Shown here: piece after piece, positions 7,196 through 14,882 of the stretch | How the letters are laid out: each line of letters begins with the position of its first letter | Position numbering within the stretch: position 1 is the first letter of the stretch | Origin: JBOFFI01 sp051657245 | GTDB taxonomy: Bacteria; Pseudomonadota; Alphaproteobacteria; Holosporales; JBOFFI01 | Assembly (NCBI GenBank): GCA_051657245.1 | Contig: JBOFKI010000135.1 | Location: forward strand, 1 to 19,875 | DNA: 19,875 nt | Direction: 5' to 3' | Notes under the pieces: generated by a model | What the model was told of the DNA's origin: nothing | Database searches by the model: none | Seen by the model: the letters and a program-made list of their open reading frames with translations, nothing else | Made by a program: the position numbers and the translations under genes

Positions 7196-8668
7196 CTATT
7201 GAAAAGGAAGCGGCTTAAAATTAGCTGCTTTTTCCAACACGGATGCAACCCGCAACACCATCTCTTCATCAAAAGAACGCCCCACCACTTGAAGTCCCAA
7301 AGGAAGACCCTCTGCGTCCAACCCGGTTGGCACTGAAATGGCTGGAAGCCCTGCAAGGCTGATGGGAACGGTGAAAATATCATTTAAGTACATGGTAATG
7401 GGGTCTGTTTGTTTTTCTTCAAGACCAAAAGCCCCTGTGGGCGCTGAAGGTACCAGCAAAGCATCGACAGTTTGAAAAGCTTGGGTATAGTCTTGGGCAA
7501 TCTTGGCCCTCACTTTTTGAGCCTTGATATAATACGCATCGTAATATCCGTGGGATAAAACGTAAGTGCCGATTAAAATCCGGCGTTTGACTTCTTTGCC
7601 AAAGCCTTCTCCGCGGGTTAATGCATACAGCTCATCCAAACTTTCTCCAGGCATCCGCTTCCCAAACCGTACACCATCATAACGGGATAGGTTTGAGGAA
7701 GCCTCCGCAGGGGCGATGATATAGTAGGTCGGCAAGGCATAGCTGGTGTGGGGAAGGGAAACCGAAACAATCTCAGCCCCTGCTTCTCTGAGCCAAGCTT
7801 TGCCTTGCTCCCAAAGCTGTAACAAAGGCTCAGACATGCCTTCCAACAAAAATTCTTTGGGAATTCCAATTTTGAGCCCCTTGACACTCTGCCCCAGCGC
7901 CTTAGAAAAAGCCGGAACAGCGTGGGGTGAAGACGTCGCATCTTTTGGGTCGTGTCCGCACATCACCTCTAAAAGCGCTGCTGCATCCGCCACATCGCGG
8001 GTCAAAGGCCCTGGTTGATCTAGGGAAGACGCAAACGCCACAACGCCCCAGCGAGAACAGCGCCCATAGGTAGGCTTAAACCCTACAATTCCTGTAAACG
8101 CGGCAGGTTGGCGAATGGAGCCACCGGTATCGGTTCCCAAAGCGGCTAAGGCTGACCCTGCTGCAACGGCTGCAGAAGACCCTCCTGATGATCCACCGGG
8201 AACCAGCTGTTTAGAAGGATCTGTTTTAGACTTCCAAGGATTGATGACAGGCCCAAATGCACTGGTCAAGTTGGCGGACCCCATGGCGAATTCGTCTAAA
8301 TTCAACTTTCCAAGGGTGATGGCTCCTGCATCCCGCAGCTTTTGTGTGACGGTTGACTCATAAGGCGAAATAAAACCCTCTAAAACCCGAGAAGCTGCCG
8401 TGGTTGGGATCTGCTTGGTGCAAAACAGATCTTTGATTCCCAAGGGAAGGCCGTCTAAAGGGCGCATCTCTCCTTTGGCGATACGTTGATCTGCTTCTTC
8501 TGCTTGGGCGAGCGCCAGCTCAGGCGTGGGGGTGATGTAAGCATTCAGGTGTTGGGTTGCTTCCATAGCATTCACGTAAGAACCCACAAGCTCTTTTGCA
8601 GAAATAACTCGATTTAAGAGCTTTTCCCGAATTTGGGTCCACGTAAACGATCTTAACTCATGTTTCAT
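7196..8668 (-). CDS. gatA: Aspartyl/glutamyl-tRNA(Asn/Gln) amidotransferase subunit A
   Basis: The glutaminase subunit of GatCAB: it hydrolyses glutamine and channels ammonia to GatB. From ATG 8668 it has 490 residues with the amidase signature. The Ser-cisSer-Lys triad is intact: Lys79 (PLGIKDLF), Ser160 (PGGSSGGSS) and nucleophile Ser184 (GTDTGGSIRQPA). Motifs VGFKPTYGRCSRWGVVAF and LPAISVPTGL also fit. An upstream in-frame TTG at 8695 would add nine residues (MFWERWVVV); ATG 8668 gives the usual start and family length, with AAGGTGGG just upstream. It lies 44 bases after gatC. Confidence 0.97.
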   Translation of the reverse strand: MKHELRSFTWTQIREKLLNRVISAKELVGSYVNAMEATQHLNAYITPTPELALAQAEEADQRIAKGEMRPLDGLPLGIKDLFCTKQIPTTAASRVLEGFISPYESTVTQKLRDAGAITLGKLNLDEFAMGSANLTSAFGPVINPWKSKTDPSKQLVPGGSSGGSSAAVAAGSALAALGTDTGGSIRQPAAFTGIVGFKPTYGRCSRWGVVAFASSLDQPGPLTRDVADAAALLEVMCGHDPKDATSSPHAVPAFSKALGQSVKGLKIGIPKEFLLEGMSEPLLQLWEQGKAWLREAGAEIVSVSLPHTSYALPTYYIIAPAEASSNLSRYDGVRFGKRMPGESLDELYALTRGEGFGKEVKRRILIGTYVLSHGYYDAYYIKAQKVRAKIAQDYTQAFQTVDALLVPSAPTGAFGLEEKQTDPITMYLNDIFTVPISLAGLPAISVPTGLDAEGLPLGLQVVGRSFDEEMVLRVASVLEKAANFKPLPFQ

Positions 8669-8712
8669 CACAACCACCCACCTTTCCCAAAACAAACTAC
8701 ACTTACATCCAT

Positions 8713-8994
8713 TTACTCAATCACCTTCGGCACGACAAACATGTGTTGAAGCTGCTGGGATGCGTTTTCTAAAATTTTCCCAACAATATTCCCATCTGTC
8801 ACTTCTTCCGAACGCATGGGCATGCGTTCAACAGCCACACTCACCAGAGGCTCCACACCGTCTGTGGAAACCTCTTCAAGGTGAGACACAAAGTCAATAA
8901 TTTTTGACAGATCTCGAACAAAAGCTTGTTTTTCATCTTCTTTTAATGAGATACGCGCCAAAGAAGTGATACGCTCAACGGTTTCAAAATTCAT
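8713..8994 (-). CDS. gatC: Aspartyl/glutamyl-tRNA(Asn/Gln) amidotransferase subunit C
   Basis: Small subunit that wraps around GatA and stabilises its contact with GatB. The 93 residues match the family: an N-terminal helix with ITSLARISLKEDEKQAF, a second helix DLSKIIDFVSHLEEVSTDGVEP, and a tail near KILENASQQLQHMFVVPKVIE. ATG 8994 follows AGAGGAAG at good spacing. It begins 45 bases after the end of the protease gene, so the four genes are probably read together. Confidence 0.95.
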   Translation of the reverse strand: MNFETVERITSLARISLKEDEKQAFVRDLSKIIDFVSHLEEVSTDGVEPLVSVAVERMPMRSEEVTDGNIVGKILENASQQLQHMFVVPKVIE

Positions 8995-9039
8995 CTTAAT
9001 TCTTCCTCTTAATCTAATCAGTCCAGGGACAAGAAACCA

Positions 9040-10596
9040 TTACCGTTTAGACGGTGACTTTTTTTCTGATTCTGCTTTAGCAGAAGGCAACTCAAGGGAA
9101 ACATAAAACGCATCCCTCTCTCGCATGAGCAGAAGAAGGACTGCTGCCTTTTTCTCCTGCTTTGCCTTTGCGATCTTCTCTGAAATGTCTTTAACCGTGC
9201 TCACCTCTTCCTGATCAACTTCGAGGATGATATCACCTGGTTGAATTCCTTTCTCAGCGGCAGAACTATCAGGGTCAACACCCGAGATCCAAACCCCTTG
9301 GGCATTCAATTTGCTTTTTAATTCAGGGGAAAGGGGCTTAAGGGCAAGTCCCAAGAGGGTGGATTCAGGACCAGAAGCTCCAAGCGGTTTATCTTCTCCT
9401 GCTTCCGCATCATCCTCAAGGGTTGCTTCCCGGGCCTTCATTTGGAGCGTCACCTCACGGTACGTTCCGTTTTTAGTGTCTTTACGCCACACCACCACAG
9501 GCACAACGGCTTGAACAGGAAGGCTTCCAATCAATCGAGGAAAACGTTTAGCATCATCTACAGGGATGCCGTTCACTTTTAAGATGATATCACCCCGTTC
9601 AATTTTGGCTTCCGCAGCAGGGCCTCCAGGTACGACACCCCCCACCAAAACCCCCACAGGTTTTGAAAGACCTAAGCTTTCCGCGATATCTTGATCAACA
9701 CGCTGATATTTGATCCCAATCCAACCTCGCTTGGTTTTTCCAAATTTTTTCAGTTGTTCAATAACGGGTTGGGCTATAAATCCTGGGATGGAGAACCCAA
9801 TCCCAACACTTGCCCCCGTGGGAGAATAGATAGCTGTGTTAACACCGATCACCTTTCCTTCGCGATCAAACAAAGGGCCTCCAGAGTTACCTTGGTTGAT
9901 GGCTGCATCAGTTTGGAAATAACCATCGATATAGTTTGTCCCCACTTTGCTGGAAATGTCTCGTCCAATATGGGAAATGATCCCCGTCGTAACCGTGCCC
10001 CCCAAGCCATAAGGGTTCCCGATGGCAAACACGTCATCTCCTACCCGAATTTTGGAGGCGTCTCCCCATGAAACATAAGGAAGCGGTTTTGAAAATTCCA
10101 CTTTCAATAAAGCCAAATCTGTGCGGGTGTCACGACCCATTAATTTAGCCTTCAGTTTGGTTCCATCATTGAGGATCACAGTGATCTGATCAGCCTCTGC
10201 AACCACGTGATTATTCGTTACCACGTAACCTTCTGGATCAATGATAAATCCAGAACCGAGGGAGGCAATTTTTTGAGAACGTTGCCTTCCTCCCCCTAAA
10301 GGGCCCCCGGGAATTTGCTCAAAAAAATCACGAAAAAATTCATCTAACGGCGTGCCTTGGGGAAATTGAGGCATTTCAAAAACGCGTTGCTGCTGTTTTT
10401 TAACGTGGGTCACCGTTGAGATATTCACAACAGCTGGTATTAAAGGAACCAACACGTCCGCCAAAGGAGAGGTTTGACTCATAGATTTTGCTGAGAAAGC
10501 TTGAGAAGGCACCCACGCCCCCAAAGCTAAAAATATCAAGGAAAAGCCTATGGTTCTAAAAGCCACACCAACTTTTGGAAAAAACCGCATATCCAT
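9040..10596 (-). CDS. Do-family (DegP/HtrA-like) periplasmic serine endoprotease
   Basis: Periplasmic protease/chaperone that degrades misfolded envelope proteins. The 518 residues start with a signal peptide (hydrophobic core GFSLIFLALGAWV, probable cut after QAFSA near residue 36). A trypsin-like domain follows with triad His130 (TNNHVV), Asp160 (RTDLALLKV) and Ser238 (QGNSGGPLF), then two PDZ domains at about 285-375 and 415-505, and a charged, Lys-rich tail. The Q-linker (HVKKQQQRVFEMPQFPQG) is typical of DegP/MucD. DegP, DegQ and MucD cannot be separated here. Starts at 10596 and 10590 are both possible: GAGG is only two bases before the first and eight before the second. A promoter is predicted upstream. 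Confidence 0.93.
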   Translation of the reverse strand: MDMRFFPKVGVAFRTIGFSLIFLALGAWVPSQAFSAKSMSQTSPLADVLVPLIPAVVNISTVTHVKKQQQRVFEMPQFPQGTPLDEFFRDFFEQIPGGPLGGGRQRSQKIASLGSGFIIDPEGYVVTNNHVVAEADQITVILNDGTKLKAKLMGRDTRTDLALLKVEFSKPLPYVSWGDASKIRVGDDVFAIGNPYGLGGTVTTGIISHIGRDISSKVGTNYIDGYFQTDAAINQGNSGGPLFDREGKVIGVNTAIYSPTGASVGIGFSIPGFIAQPVIEQLKKFGKTKRGWIGIKYQRVDQDIAESLGLSKPVGVLVGGVVPGGPAAEAKIERGDIILKVNGIPVDDAKRFPRLIGSLPVQAVVPVVVWRKDTKNGTYREVTLQMKAREATLEDDAEAGEDKPLGASGPESTLLGLALKPLSPELKSKLNAQGVWISGVDPDSSAAEKGIQPGDIILEVDQEEVSTVKDISEKIAKAKQEKKAAVLLLLMRERDAFYVSLELPSAKAESEKKSPSKR

Positions 10597-10634
10597 AACC
10601 TCACACGTCCCTTACAGGTTAACTCTTTTCCCTT

Positions 10635-10662
10635 CTTATAAATTAAATACTAAAAAAGTCAA
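10635..10662 (-). promoter_or_regulatory. Predicted sigma70-type promoter for the protease-gatCAB run
   Basis: On the minus strand TTGACT (complement of 10657-10662) and TATAAG (complement of 10635-10640) are 16 bases apart, each one mismatch from consensus. Transcription would start about 30 bases before the protease start codon. No sigmaE-type or heat-shock-type box was recognised. Confidence 0.55.
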
Positions 10663-10742
10663 AGGCTGTCTTAAGATCTGAATAAAATCAATCGGCCAGC
10701 TTCCATTAACCCCCCAAAAGAACTTAGGCAAGGAGTCTATTG

Positions 10743-10847
10743 ATGTTTTTAGGGCAGCAGACAGGTGGATTTGCCATATCGATTGTGAGGGTGTTTAAAA
10801 AAAGAATCCATGGTTCGTATGACACGCTTCCTGCCCAGGTAAATTGA
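10743..10847 (+). CDS. Possible 34-residue small protein
   Basis: In the 260-base gap between the protease and transglycosylase genes, both on the opposite strand, an ATG at 10743 follows AGGAG by seven bases, ideal ribosome-site spacing. The ORF runs 34 codons to TGA and starts MFLGQQTGGFAISIVRVFKK, giving a short amphipathic, basic product. No promoter or family was recognised. Codon evidence is too short to decide; it may be chance. Confidence 0.2.
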   Translation: MFLGQQTGGFAISIVRVFKKRIHGSYDTLPAQVN

Positions 10848-10856
10848 AGCTCATTT

Positions 10857-11780
10857 TTAAAGCGCTGGTGGCTTTTGGGGCGCTCTCCCCGAAAGCCAGG
10901 GAGGCCCTTTAAAAAAGGGGTCTTTTTTTGTGGGAGATGATTTTATTTTTGTGATTTTTTTCCCGTATGTTTGGTAGACAGCTTGAGAAGAAACCCGTTG
11001 CACTTCTGGAATCTGGGATAAATGAGGCGCCGTTGTGTGCTTTTTAACCCAGGCAGGAGGAGGGGGAGATGCAGCCCGGCGAAGTGTGCGCGAGGTCGTT
11101 CGTCCAAAAAAAGCACGAGGGCTTGCTGTATGGAGAGGGTATCTACGTTGGGAAAACAAGGTAGGCTTCTTTTGTTTTTCTTCCAGCCAAGTCTTGAGAA
11201 CCTTATTCTGATAAGCCAGATGCACAGACGGGGTTGCAGAGTGATAGTGCGCAACCGCTTTAGCCCAATTTTTGTGGGATTTTTGGAGTGTTTTTAAAAA
11301 ATTTGCCCCATAAGCCACATTTGCAGATGGATCAAACGCGTCTTCGAGGCTTGAAAAAGCCTGGGGATGGTGATGTAGATTAATTTGCATACAACCAACG
11401 TCAATGCTTTTAATACCTTTGGCTTGCAGGCGTTGAACCGCAAGAATAGCCTCTCTTTTAGTTGAAAAATAATACCCCTTGCCTTCAGCGTTCAAAGTCC
11501 ATGGCCAAGAAACGAGACCTTTGACCGTAGACCTTCCAGATTCTGTTAAAGAAACGGCGGTTAAAAGCTTATCGGGAATGCCATGGGCTTTTTCCATATG
11601 GGAGGCATAGTAATGGCATACCTTTTCAGGGGAGATAGCGGAAACGTTTGCAGCTTCTCTAACAATTTTGGTAACAGGGAAGGGAGACGCGACAGAAACC
11701 CTTGCCCCCATGACTCCCCAAAGCAAGAGAAGCGTGAAAAAAAAGCGAAGATCGCGCGCTAATTGAGCCTTCTTTTTCAT
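10857..11780 (-). CDS. Secreted lytic transglycosylase (SLT domain)
   Basis: Predicted peptidoglycan-cleaving lytic transglycosylase exported to the periplasm. The 307 residues begin with a signal peptide (KKKAQLARDLR, hydrophobic FFFTLLLLWGVMGA, cut near VSVAS at 30-32). The SLT domain spans about 50-200: catalytic Glu80 in AVSLTESGR, the GxMQ equivalent VGCMQINLHHH (128-138), DPSANVAYGANFL, and AVAHYHS (175-181) in place of the usual A-x-YN. The last 100 residues are basic, rich in Pro, Ser and Arg, and look disordered. It resembles stand-alone transglycosylases used in wall remodelling or secretion-machine assembly (VirB1-like); which role applies is not shown. GGAATGAG precedes ATG 11780. 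Confidence 0.85.
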   Translation of the reverse strand: MKKKAQLARDLRFFFTLLLLWGVMGARVSVASPFPVTKIVREAANVSAISPEKVCHYYASHMEKAHGIPDKLLTAVSLTESGRSTVKGLVSWPWTLNAEGKGYYFSTKREAILAVQRLQAKGIKSIDVGCMQINLHHHPQAFSSLEDAFDPSANVAYGANFLKTLQKSHKNWAKAVAHYHSATPSVHLAYQNKVLKTWLEEKQKKPTLFSQRRYPLHTASPRAFFGRTTSRTLRRAASPPPPAWVKKHTTAPHLSQIPEVQRVSSQAVYQTYGKKITKIKSSPTKKDPFFKGPPWLSGRAPQKPPAL

Positions 11781-12291
11781 CTCATTCCAATCAATTTATG
11801 GGTTTTTCAACGAATCGGAAGAGAATAGCATATCGCGTCTCAGCAAAGCATTAATAGCTCGAAAAATCGCCCAAAAAAGAGTGTCCCTGTTTACGGCCTA
11901 TTATTTTTTTCTTTAGTCCAATATAGATAAAACTGCAAAACTGTCAAAGGATTTTTTCAGAGCGACTTCATAAAAAAATTTGACTTATTTTTGCCAATTT
12001 TCTATTTTTTAAGCATGATATCATCCGTGGAAATTTATCCAAAGCATCGCACGTGTCGATTCTCTGAGAAGATTTAAAGAAAATTTTTAAACTGAAACAA
12101 TCTGTTATGCTCCAGCTTGCCCATCAGTCCTTCTGTCCTTGTCGCAGCCCACATCTGTTGCCTTGCCCTTTGGGTTAATTATCTCGTGACAACACGGTTT
12201 AGAGGTGGTCGAAAAAATACCCTTGCATTCATCGTTCAAACATTTCATAACCAAAAGAGTTTTTGAGGTGCCTACAAAGCAGGAACTTGTT
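11781..12291. other. Divergent intergenic region between the transglycosylase and tdk
   Basis: About 510 bases, strongly A+T-rich in the left two thirds. It must carry promoters for both directions. It holds a predicted plus-strand promoter (11980-12008), a perfect palindrome ATGATATCAT (12015-12024) at the expected start of that transcript, and a near-palindrome centred on CACGTG (12046-12060). The part from 12025 to 12291 would be a leader of some 270 bases before the tdk start chosen here. No riboswitch, tRNA or known small RNA was recognised, and no good minus-strand promoter was seen. Confidence 0.5.
11980..12008 (+). promoter_or_regulatory. Predicted promoter for the tdk-to-vgrG gene run
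   Basis: TTGACT (11980-11985) and TATTTT (12003-12008) are 17 bases apart; the -35 box is strong and the -10 box moderate (four of six). The predicted start near 12015 coincides with the palindrome ATGATATCAT, a possible operator. Confidence 0.4.
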
Positions 12292-12906
12292 TTGGCAAAG
12301 CTTTACTTTTATTACTCTGCGATGGACGCGGGGAAAACAACAACCCTACTGCAATCGGATCACAATTACCGGTCAAGGGGGATGAAAACCCTCCGTTTTA
12401 CGCCTGGGGTGGATACACGCTATCAGCAGGGGCATATTGTTTCTCGGATTGGACTGCGCGCTGAAGCCCAAATTTTTCAGCCAGATTTTGATTTTCTCCA
12501 TGCTGTTCGAGGTGTTTTAGAACAGGAAAAAATTGCTTGCATTTTAATTGATGAGGCGCAATTTTTGGTGAAGCAGCAGGTTTACCAGTTGACTCAGGTA
12601 GTCGATCTTTTGAAGATTCCTGTATTAGCCTATGGTCTTCGGACTGATTTTTTGGGAGAGCCTTTTGAGGGAAGCCTCTATCTCCTGGCGTGGGCAGATG
12701 AAATGGTTGAGATTAAAACCATTTGTTTTTGCGGCAAGAAAGCACTCATGAACTTACGGATAGATGCCAAGGGTCAACCTGTCCTCCAAGGAGAGCAGGT
12801 GGAAATTGGAGGAAATGAGCGTTATGTTCCATTGTGTCGACTTCACTTTTATGAATCTCTAAATTCTGGAATTTATGGCAACAGAGCAACCTCCCATCAG
12901 GTATGA
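12292..12906 (+). CDS. tdk: Thymidine kinase
   Basis: Cytosolic salvage enzyme making dTMP from thymidine and ATP. The product from TTG 12292 has 204 residues and follows the E. coli-type Tdk almost position for position: it begins MAKLYFYYSAMDAGKTTTLL with the P-loop (about 8-20), carries the DEAQF box with catalytic Glu88, the lasso region YGLRTDFLGEPFEGS, candidate zinc ligands Cys145, Cys147, Cys182 and His185, and the thymidine-contact IGGNERY motif. The frame is open to GTG 12205, adding 29 residues with no family match. I choose TTG 12292 because AGGAA lies six bases before it and the N-terminus then equals the family's. This enzyme type is common in gammaproteobacteria, so acquisition by transfer is possible. 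Confidence 0.93.
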   Translation: MAKLYFYYSAMDAGKTTTLLQSDHNYRSRGMKTLRFTPGVDTRYQQGHIVSRIGLRAEAQIFQPDFDFLHAVRGVLEQEKIACILIDEAQFLVKQQVYQLTQVVDLLKIPVLAYGLRTDFLGEPFEGSLYLLAWADEMVEIKTICFCGKKALMNLRIDAKGQPVLQGEQVEIGGNERYVPLCRLHFYESLNSGIYGNRATSHQV

Positions 12907-12940
12907 AGTGTGATCGTTCAACAAGGATGACTTTGATAAA

Positions 12941-13864
12941 ATGATTATCGTGTTTGGCTCCCTAAATATGGATATGGTGATGCCGGTAGAAACCATGCCA
13001 AGGCTGGGTGAAACGGTTTTGTGTTCGGACTATCGGATTATCCCAGGAGGAAAAGGAGCGAATCAGGCTGTCGCAGCAGCTAAAGCCGGTGGGAGTGTAA
13101 AGCTTTTCGGCAAGGTGGGGAACGATTTATTCGGTAAAACCATTTTGGAGGCTTTGGAAAAACATGCCATCGATATTCAAGGAGTAGAAGCGATTGATGA
13201 GCCAACGGGCTGTGCCTGTGTTGCCGTGGATAAAAACGGAGAAAATATGATTTTAGTTGCCAGCGGCGCCAACCGAAAGGCTCTTGAAACAGATATCCCA
13301 GGCCATTTGTTGACTCCCCAAACAACTGTGATCATTCAAATGGAAACGCCTGCTGAAGAGATTTGGCTTTTGATTCAAAGAGCTCACAAAGCAGGGGCCA
13401 GAACCGTTCTTAATTTAGCACCCGCTCACCTGATTCCTGTAAATGTCTTGAAAAATTTATCCGTCCTTATCATGAATCAGATCGAAGCAAGTATGTTAGC
13501 TGTTCATCTTGGATTTGACGTGATCTCTCCTTCCATTGCTGCGCGTCGCATTTCCTCAGAATATAACTTAACCTGTGTCGTGACGTTGGGAGGAGAAGGC
13601 GCTATTGCATGTACGCCAAAAGGTGTTTGGACCATTGAGGCCATGGATATTAAGCCAATTGATACAACAGCGGCGGGGGATGCTTTTGTAGGGGTATTTG
13701 CGGCAGCCATTGATCGCGGGGAATCTATCCCTGTGGCTTTGCGGTTGGCAACGGTTGCGAGTGGCTTAACTTGTTTAAACTATGGAGCCCAATCAAGTTT
13801 GCCGACCATGGAAGAAATTAAAAATTCTCTTCCTCGGGTGATGTCTCCCCAGCGGAAAACTTGA
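12941..13864 (+). CDS. rbsK: Ribokinase-like PfkB-family sugar kinase
   Basis: Predicted cytosolic kinase phosphorylating ribose at O5 for entry into the pentose phosphate pathway. The 307 residues fit RbsK: FGSLNMDMV at the N-terminus, the first PfkB signature GGKGANQAVAAAKAGG (37-51), a lid region, NLAPAH in place of the usual N-x-x-PA, NQIEA for the usual NE.EA, VVTLGGEGA, and the second signature DTTAAGDAFVGVF with catalytic Asp247. Ribokinase is the best fit, but related PfkB kinases (such as deoxyribose kinase) cannot be excluded. It begins 34 bases after tdk, so the two may serve nucleoside and pentose salvage together. Only AAGGA about 13 bases upstream serves as ribosome site. Confidence 0.8.
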   Translation: MIIVFGSLNMDMVMPVETMPRLGETVLCSDYRIIPGGKGANQAVAAAKAGGSVKLFGKVGNDLFGKTILEALEKHAIDIQGVEAIDEPTGCACVAVDKNGENMILVASGANRKALETDIPGHLLTPQTTVIIQMETPAEEIWLLIQRAHKAGARTVLNLAPAHLIPVNVLKNLSVLIMNQIEASMLAVHLGFDVISPSIAARRISSEYNLTCVVTLGGEGAIACTPKGVWTIEAMDIKPIDTTAAGDAFVGVFAAAIDRGESIPVALRLATVASGLTCLNYGAQSSLPTMEEIKNSLPRVMSPQRKT

Positions 13865-13912
13865 TGCACGGTTACTATTAGAAACTAGAATTTTAAAAAA
13901 GGAAATCATGAC

Positions 13913-14836
13913 GTGAGCTGGTTAACAGATTTTGTGCGGCCAAAGATTCAAAAACTGGTACGACAAAAGGAAACACCCGATAATTTGTGGGATAAATGCC
14001 CCAAATGTGAGCAGATGATTTTTCACCGGGAGCTCCAGGAAAATTTACAGGTTTGTAAGCACTGCCAACATCATCTTCGGTTAAGCGCTAAGGAACGTTT
14101 AGCCTCTTTGTTCGATCAAGGTGATTATGTTCGGCTTGCGTCTGCTGGGGTGCCACAGGATCCGCTTCATTTTAAAGACAGCAAGCGTTATTCCGATCGT
14201 CTAAAAGATGCACGTCACAAAACAGGCGAAGAAGATGCGTTGATTGCAGCCCACGGGAAGATTGCGGGTGTGCAAGCCATGGTTGCAGTGTTTGATTTTA
14301 CGTTTATTGGTGGTTCTATGGGGATTGCGGTAGGGGAGACATTTATTCAAGCTGCCCAAACCGCTTGCCGTTTAAAAATTCCTATGGTTGTGGTTCCAGC
14401 ATCTGGAGGAGCACGGATGCAAGAAGGTATTTTGGCTTTGATGCAAATGCCTCGTTCAGTGTTAGCGGTGAGCCTGTTGAAAGAGGCTAAATTGCCTTAC
14501 ATCACCTTGCTAACTGACCCTACCACAGGGGGTGTTTCCGCCTCTTTTGCTTCATTGGGAGATATTACGTTAGCCGAGCAGGGCGCCATCATTGGGTTTA
14601 CGGGCGCTCGGGTGATTCAAGAGACGTTACGCACGCCGCTGCCAAATGGGTTTCAAAGCGCGGAGTTTCAAATGGAGCATGGCTTTGTAGATTTGGTGGT
14701 TCACCGCCATGATTTAAAAGAAACCCTTGCCAACATTTTGAAATTATTGCAAGTTTCCCGGGTTAAAGCTTCTTTCCAGAAGGTGCGTCCTACGTTAGGC
14801 ACCTCTACCTGGGTGGCTGAGGGCCGAGGAGCTTAA
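13913..14836 (+). CDS. accD: Acetyl-CoA carboxylase carboxyltransferase subunit beta
   Basis: With AccA it moves the carboxyl group from biotin to acetyl-CoA, making malonyl-CoA for fatty acid synthesis. The 307 residues start MSWLTDFVRPKI, then the zinc ribbon with Cys29, Cys32, Cys48 and Cys51 (CPKC, CKHC). The crotonase-like carboxyltransferase domain follows with MVAVFDFTFIGGSMG, VVVPASGGARMQEG (oxyanion Gly-Gly), LTDPTTGGVSASFASLGD and IGFTGARVIQ. The GTG start at 13913 follows AAAGGAAA at good spacing and gives the usual N-terminus. It begins 48 bases after rbsK. The common alphaproteobacterial neighbours trpA and folC are absent. Confidence 0.97.
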   Translation: MSWLTDFVRPKIQKLVRQKETPDNLWDKCPKCEQMIFHRELQENLQVCKHCQHHLRLSAKERLASLFDQGDYVRLASAGVPQDPLHFKDSKRYSDRLKDARHKTGEEDALIAAHGKIAGVQAMVAVFDFTFIGGSMGIAVGETFIQAAQTACRLKIPMVVVPASGGARMQEGILALMQMPRSVLAVSLLKEAKLPYITLLTDPTTGGVSASFASLGDITLAEQGAIIGFTGARVIQETLRTPLPNGFQSAEFQMEHGFVDLVVHRHDLKETLANILKLLQVSRVKASFQKVRPTLGTSTWVAEGRGA

Positions 14837-14882
14837 CAAAAAAGAAACATAACAGCCTCAATCCGAAAGGGGTTGCAGACAA

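Noticed and set aside
9691..10071. 126-codon plus-strand ORF
   Set aside because: Antisense to the protease catalytic domain, whose triad is intact; no sign of a separate gene.
10913..10936. Hairpin CCCTTT-AAA-AAAGGG followed by a T run, resembling a plus-strand terminator
   Set aside because: It falls inside the C-terminal coding region of the minus-strand transglycosylase, and no plus-strand gene ends there except the doubtful 34-codon ORF.
7171..12111. The 14-base string ACAATCTGTTATGC occurs at about 7171 and about 12098
   Set aside because: One shared 14-mer in a 20 kb A+T-rich sequence is expected by chance; the flanks do not match.
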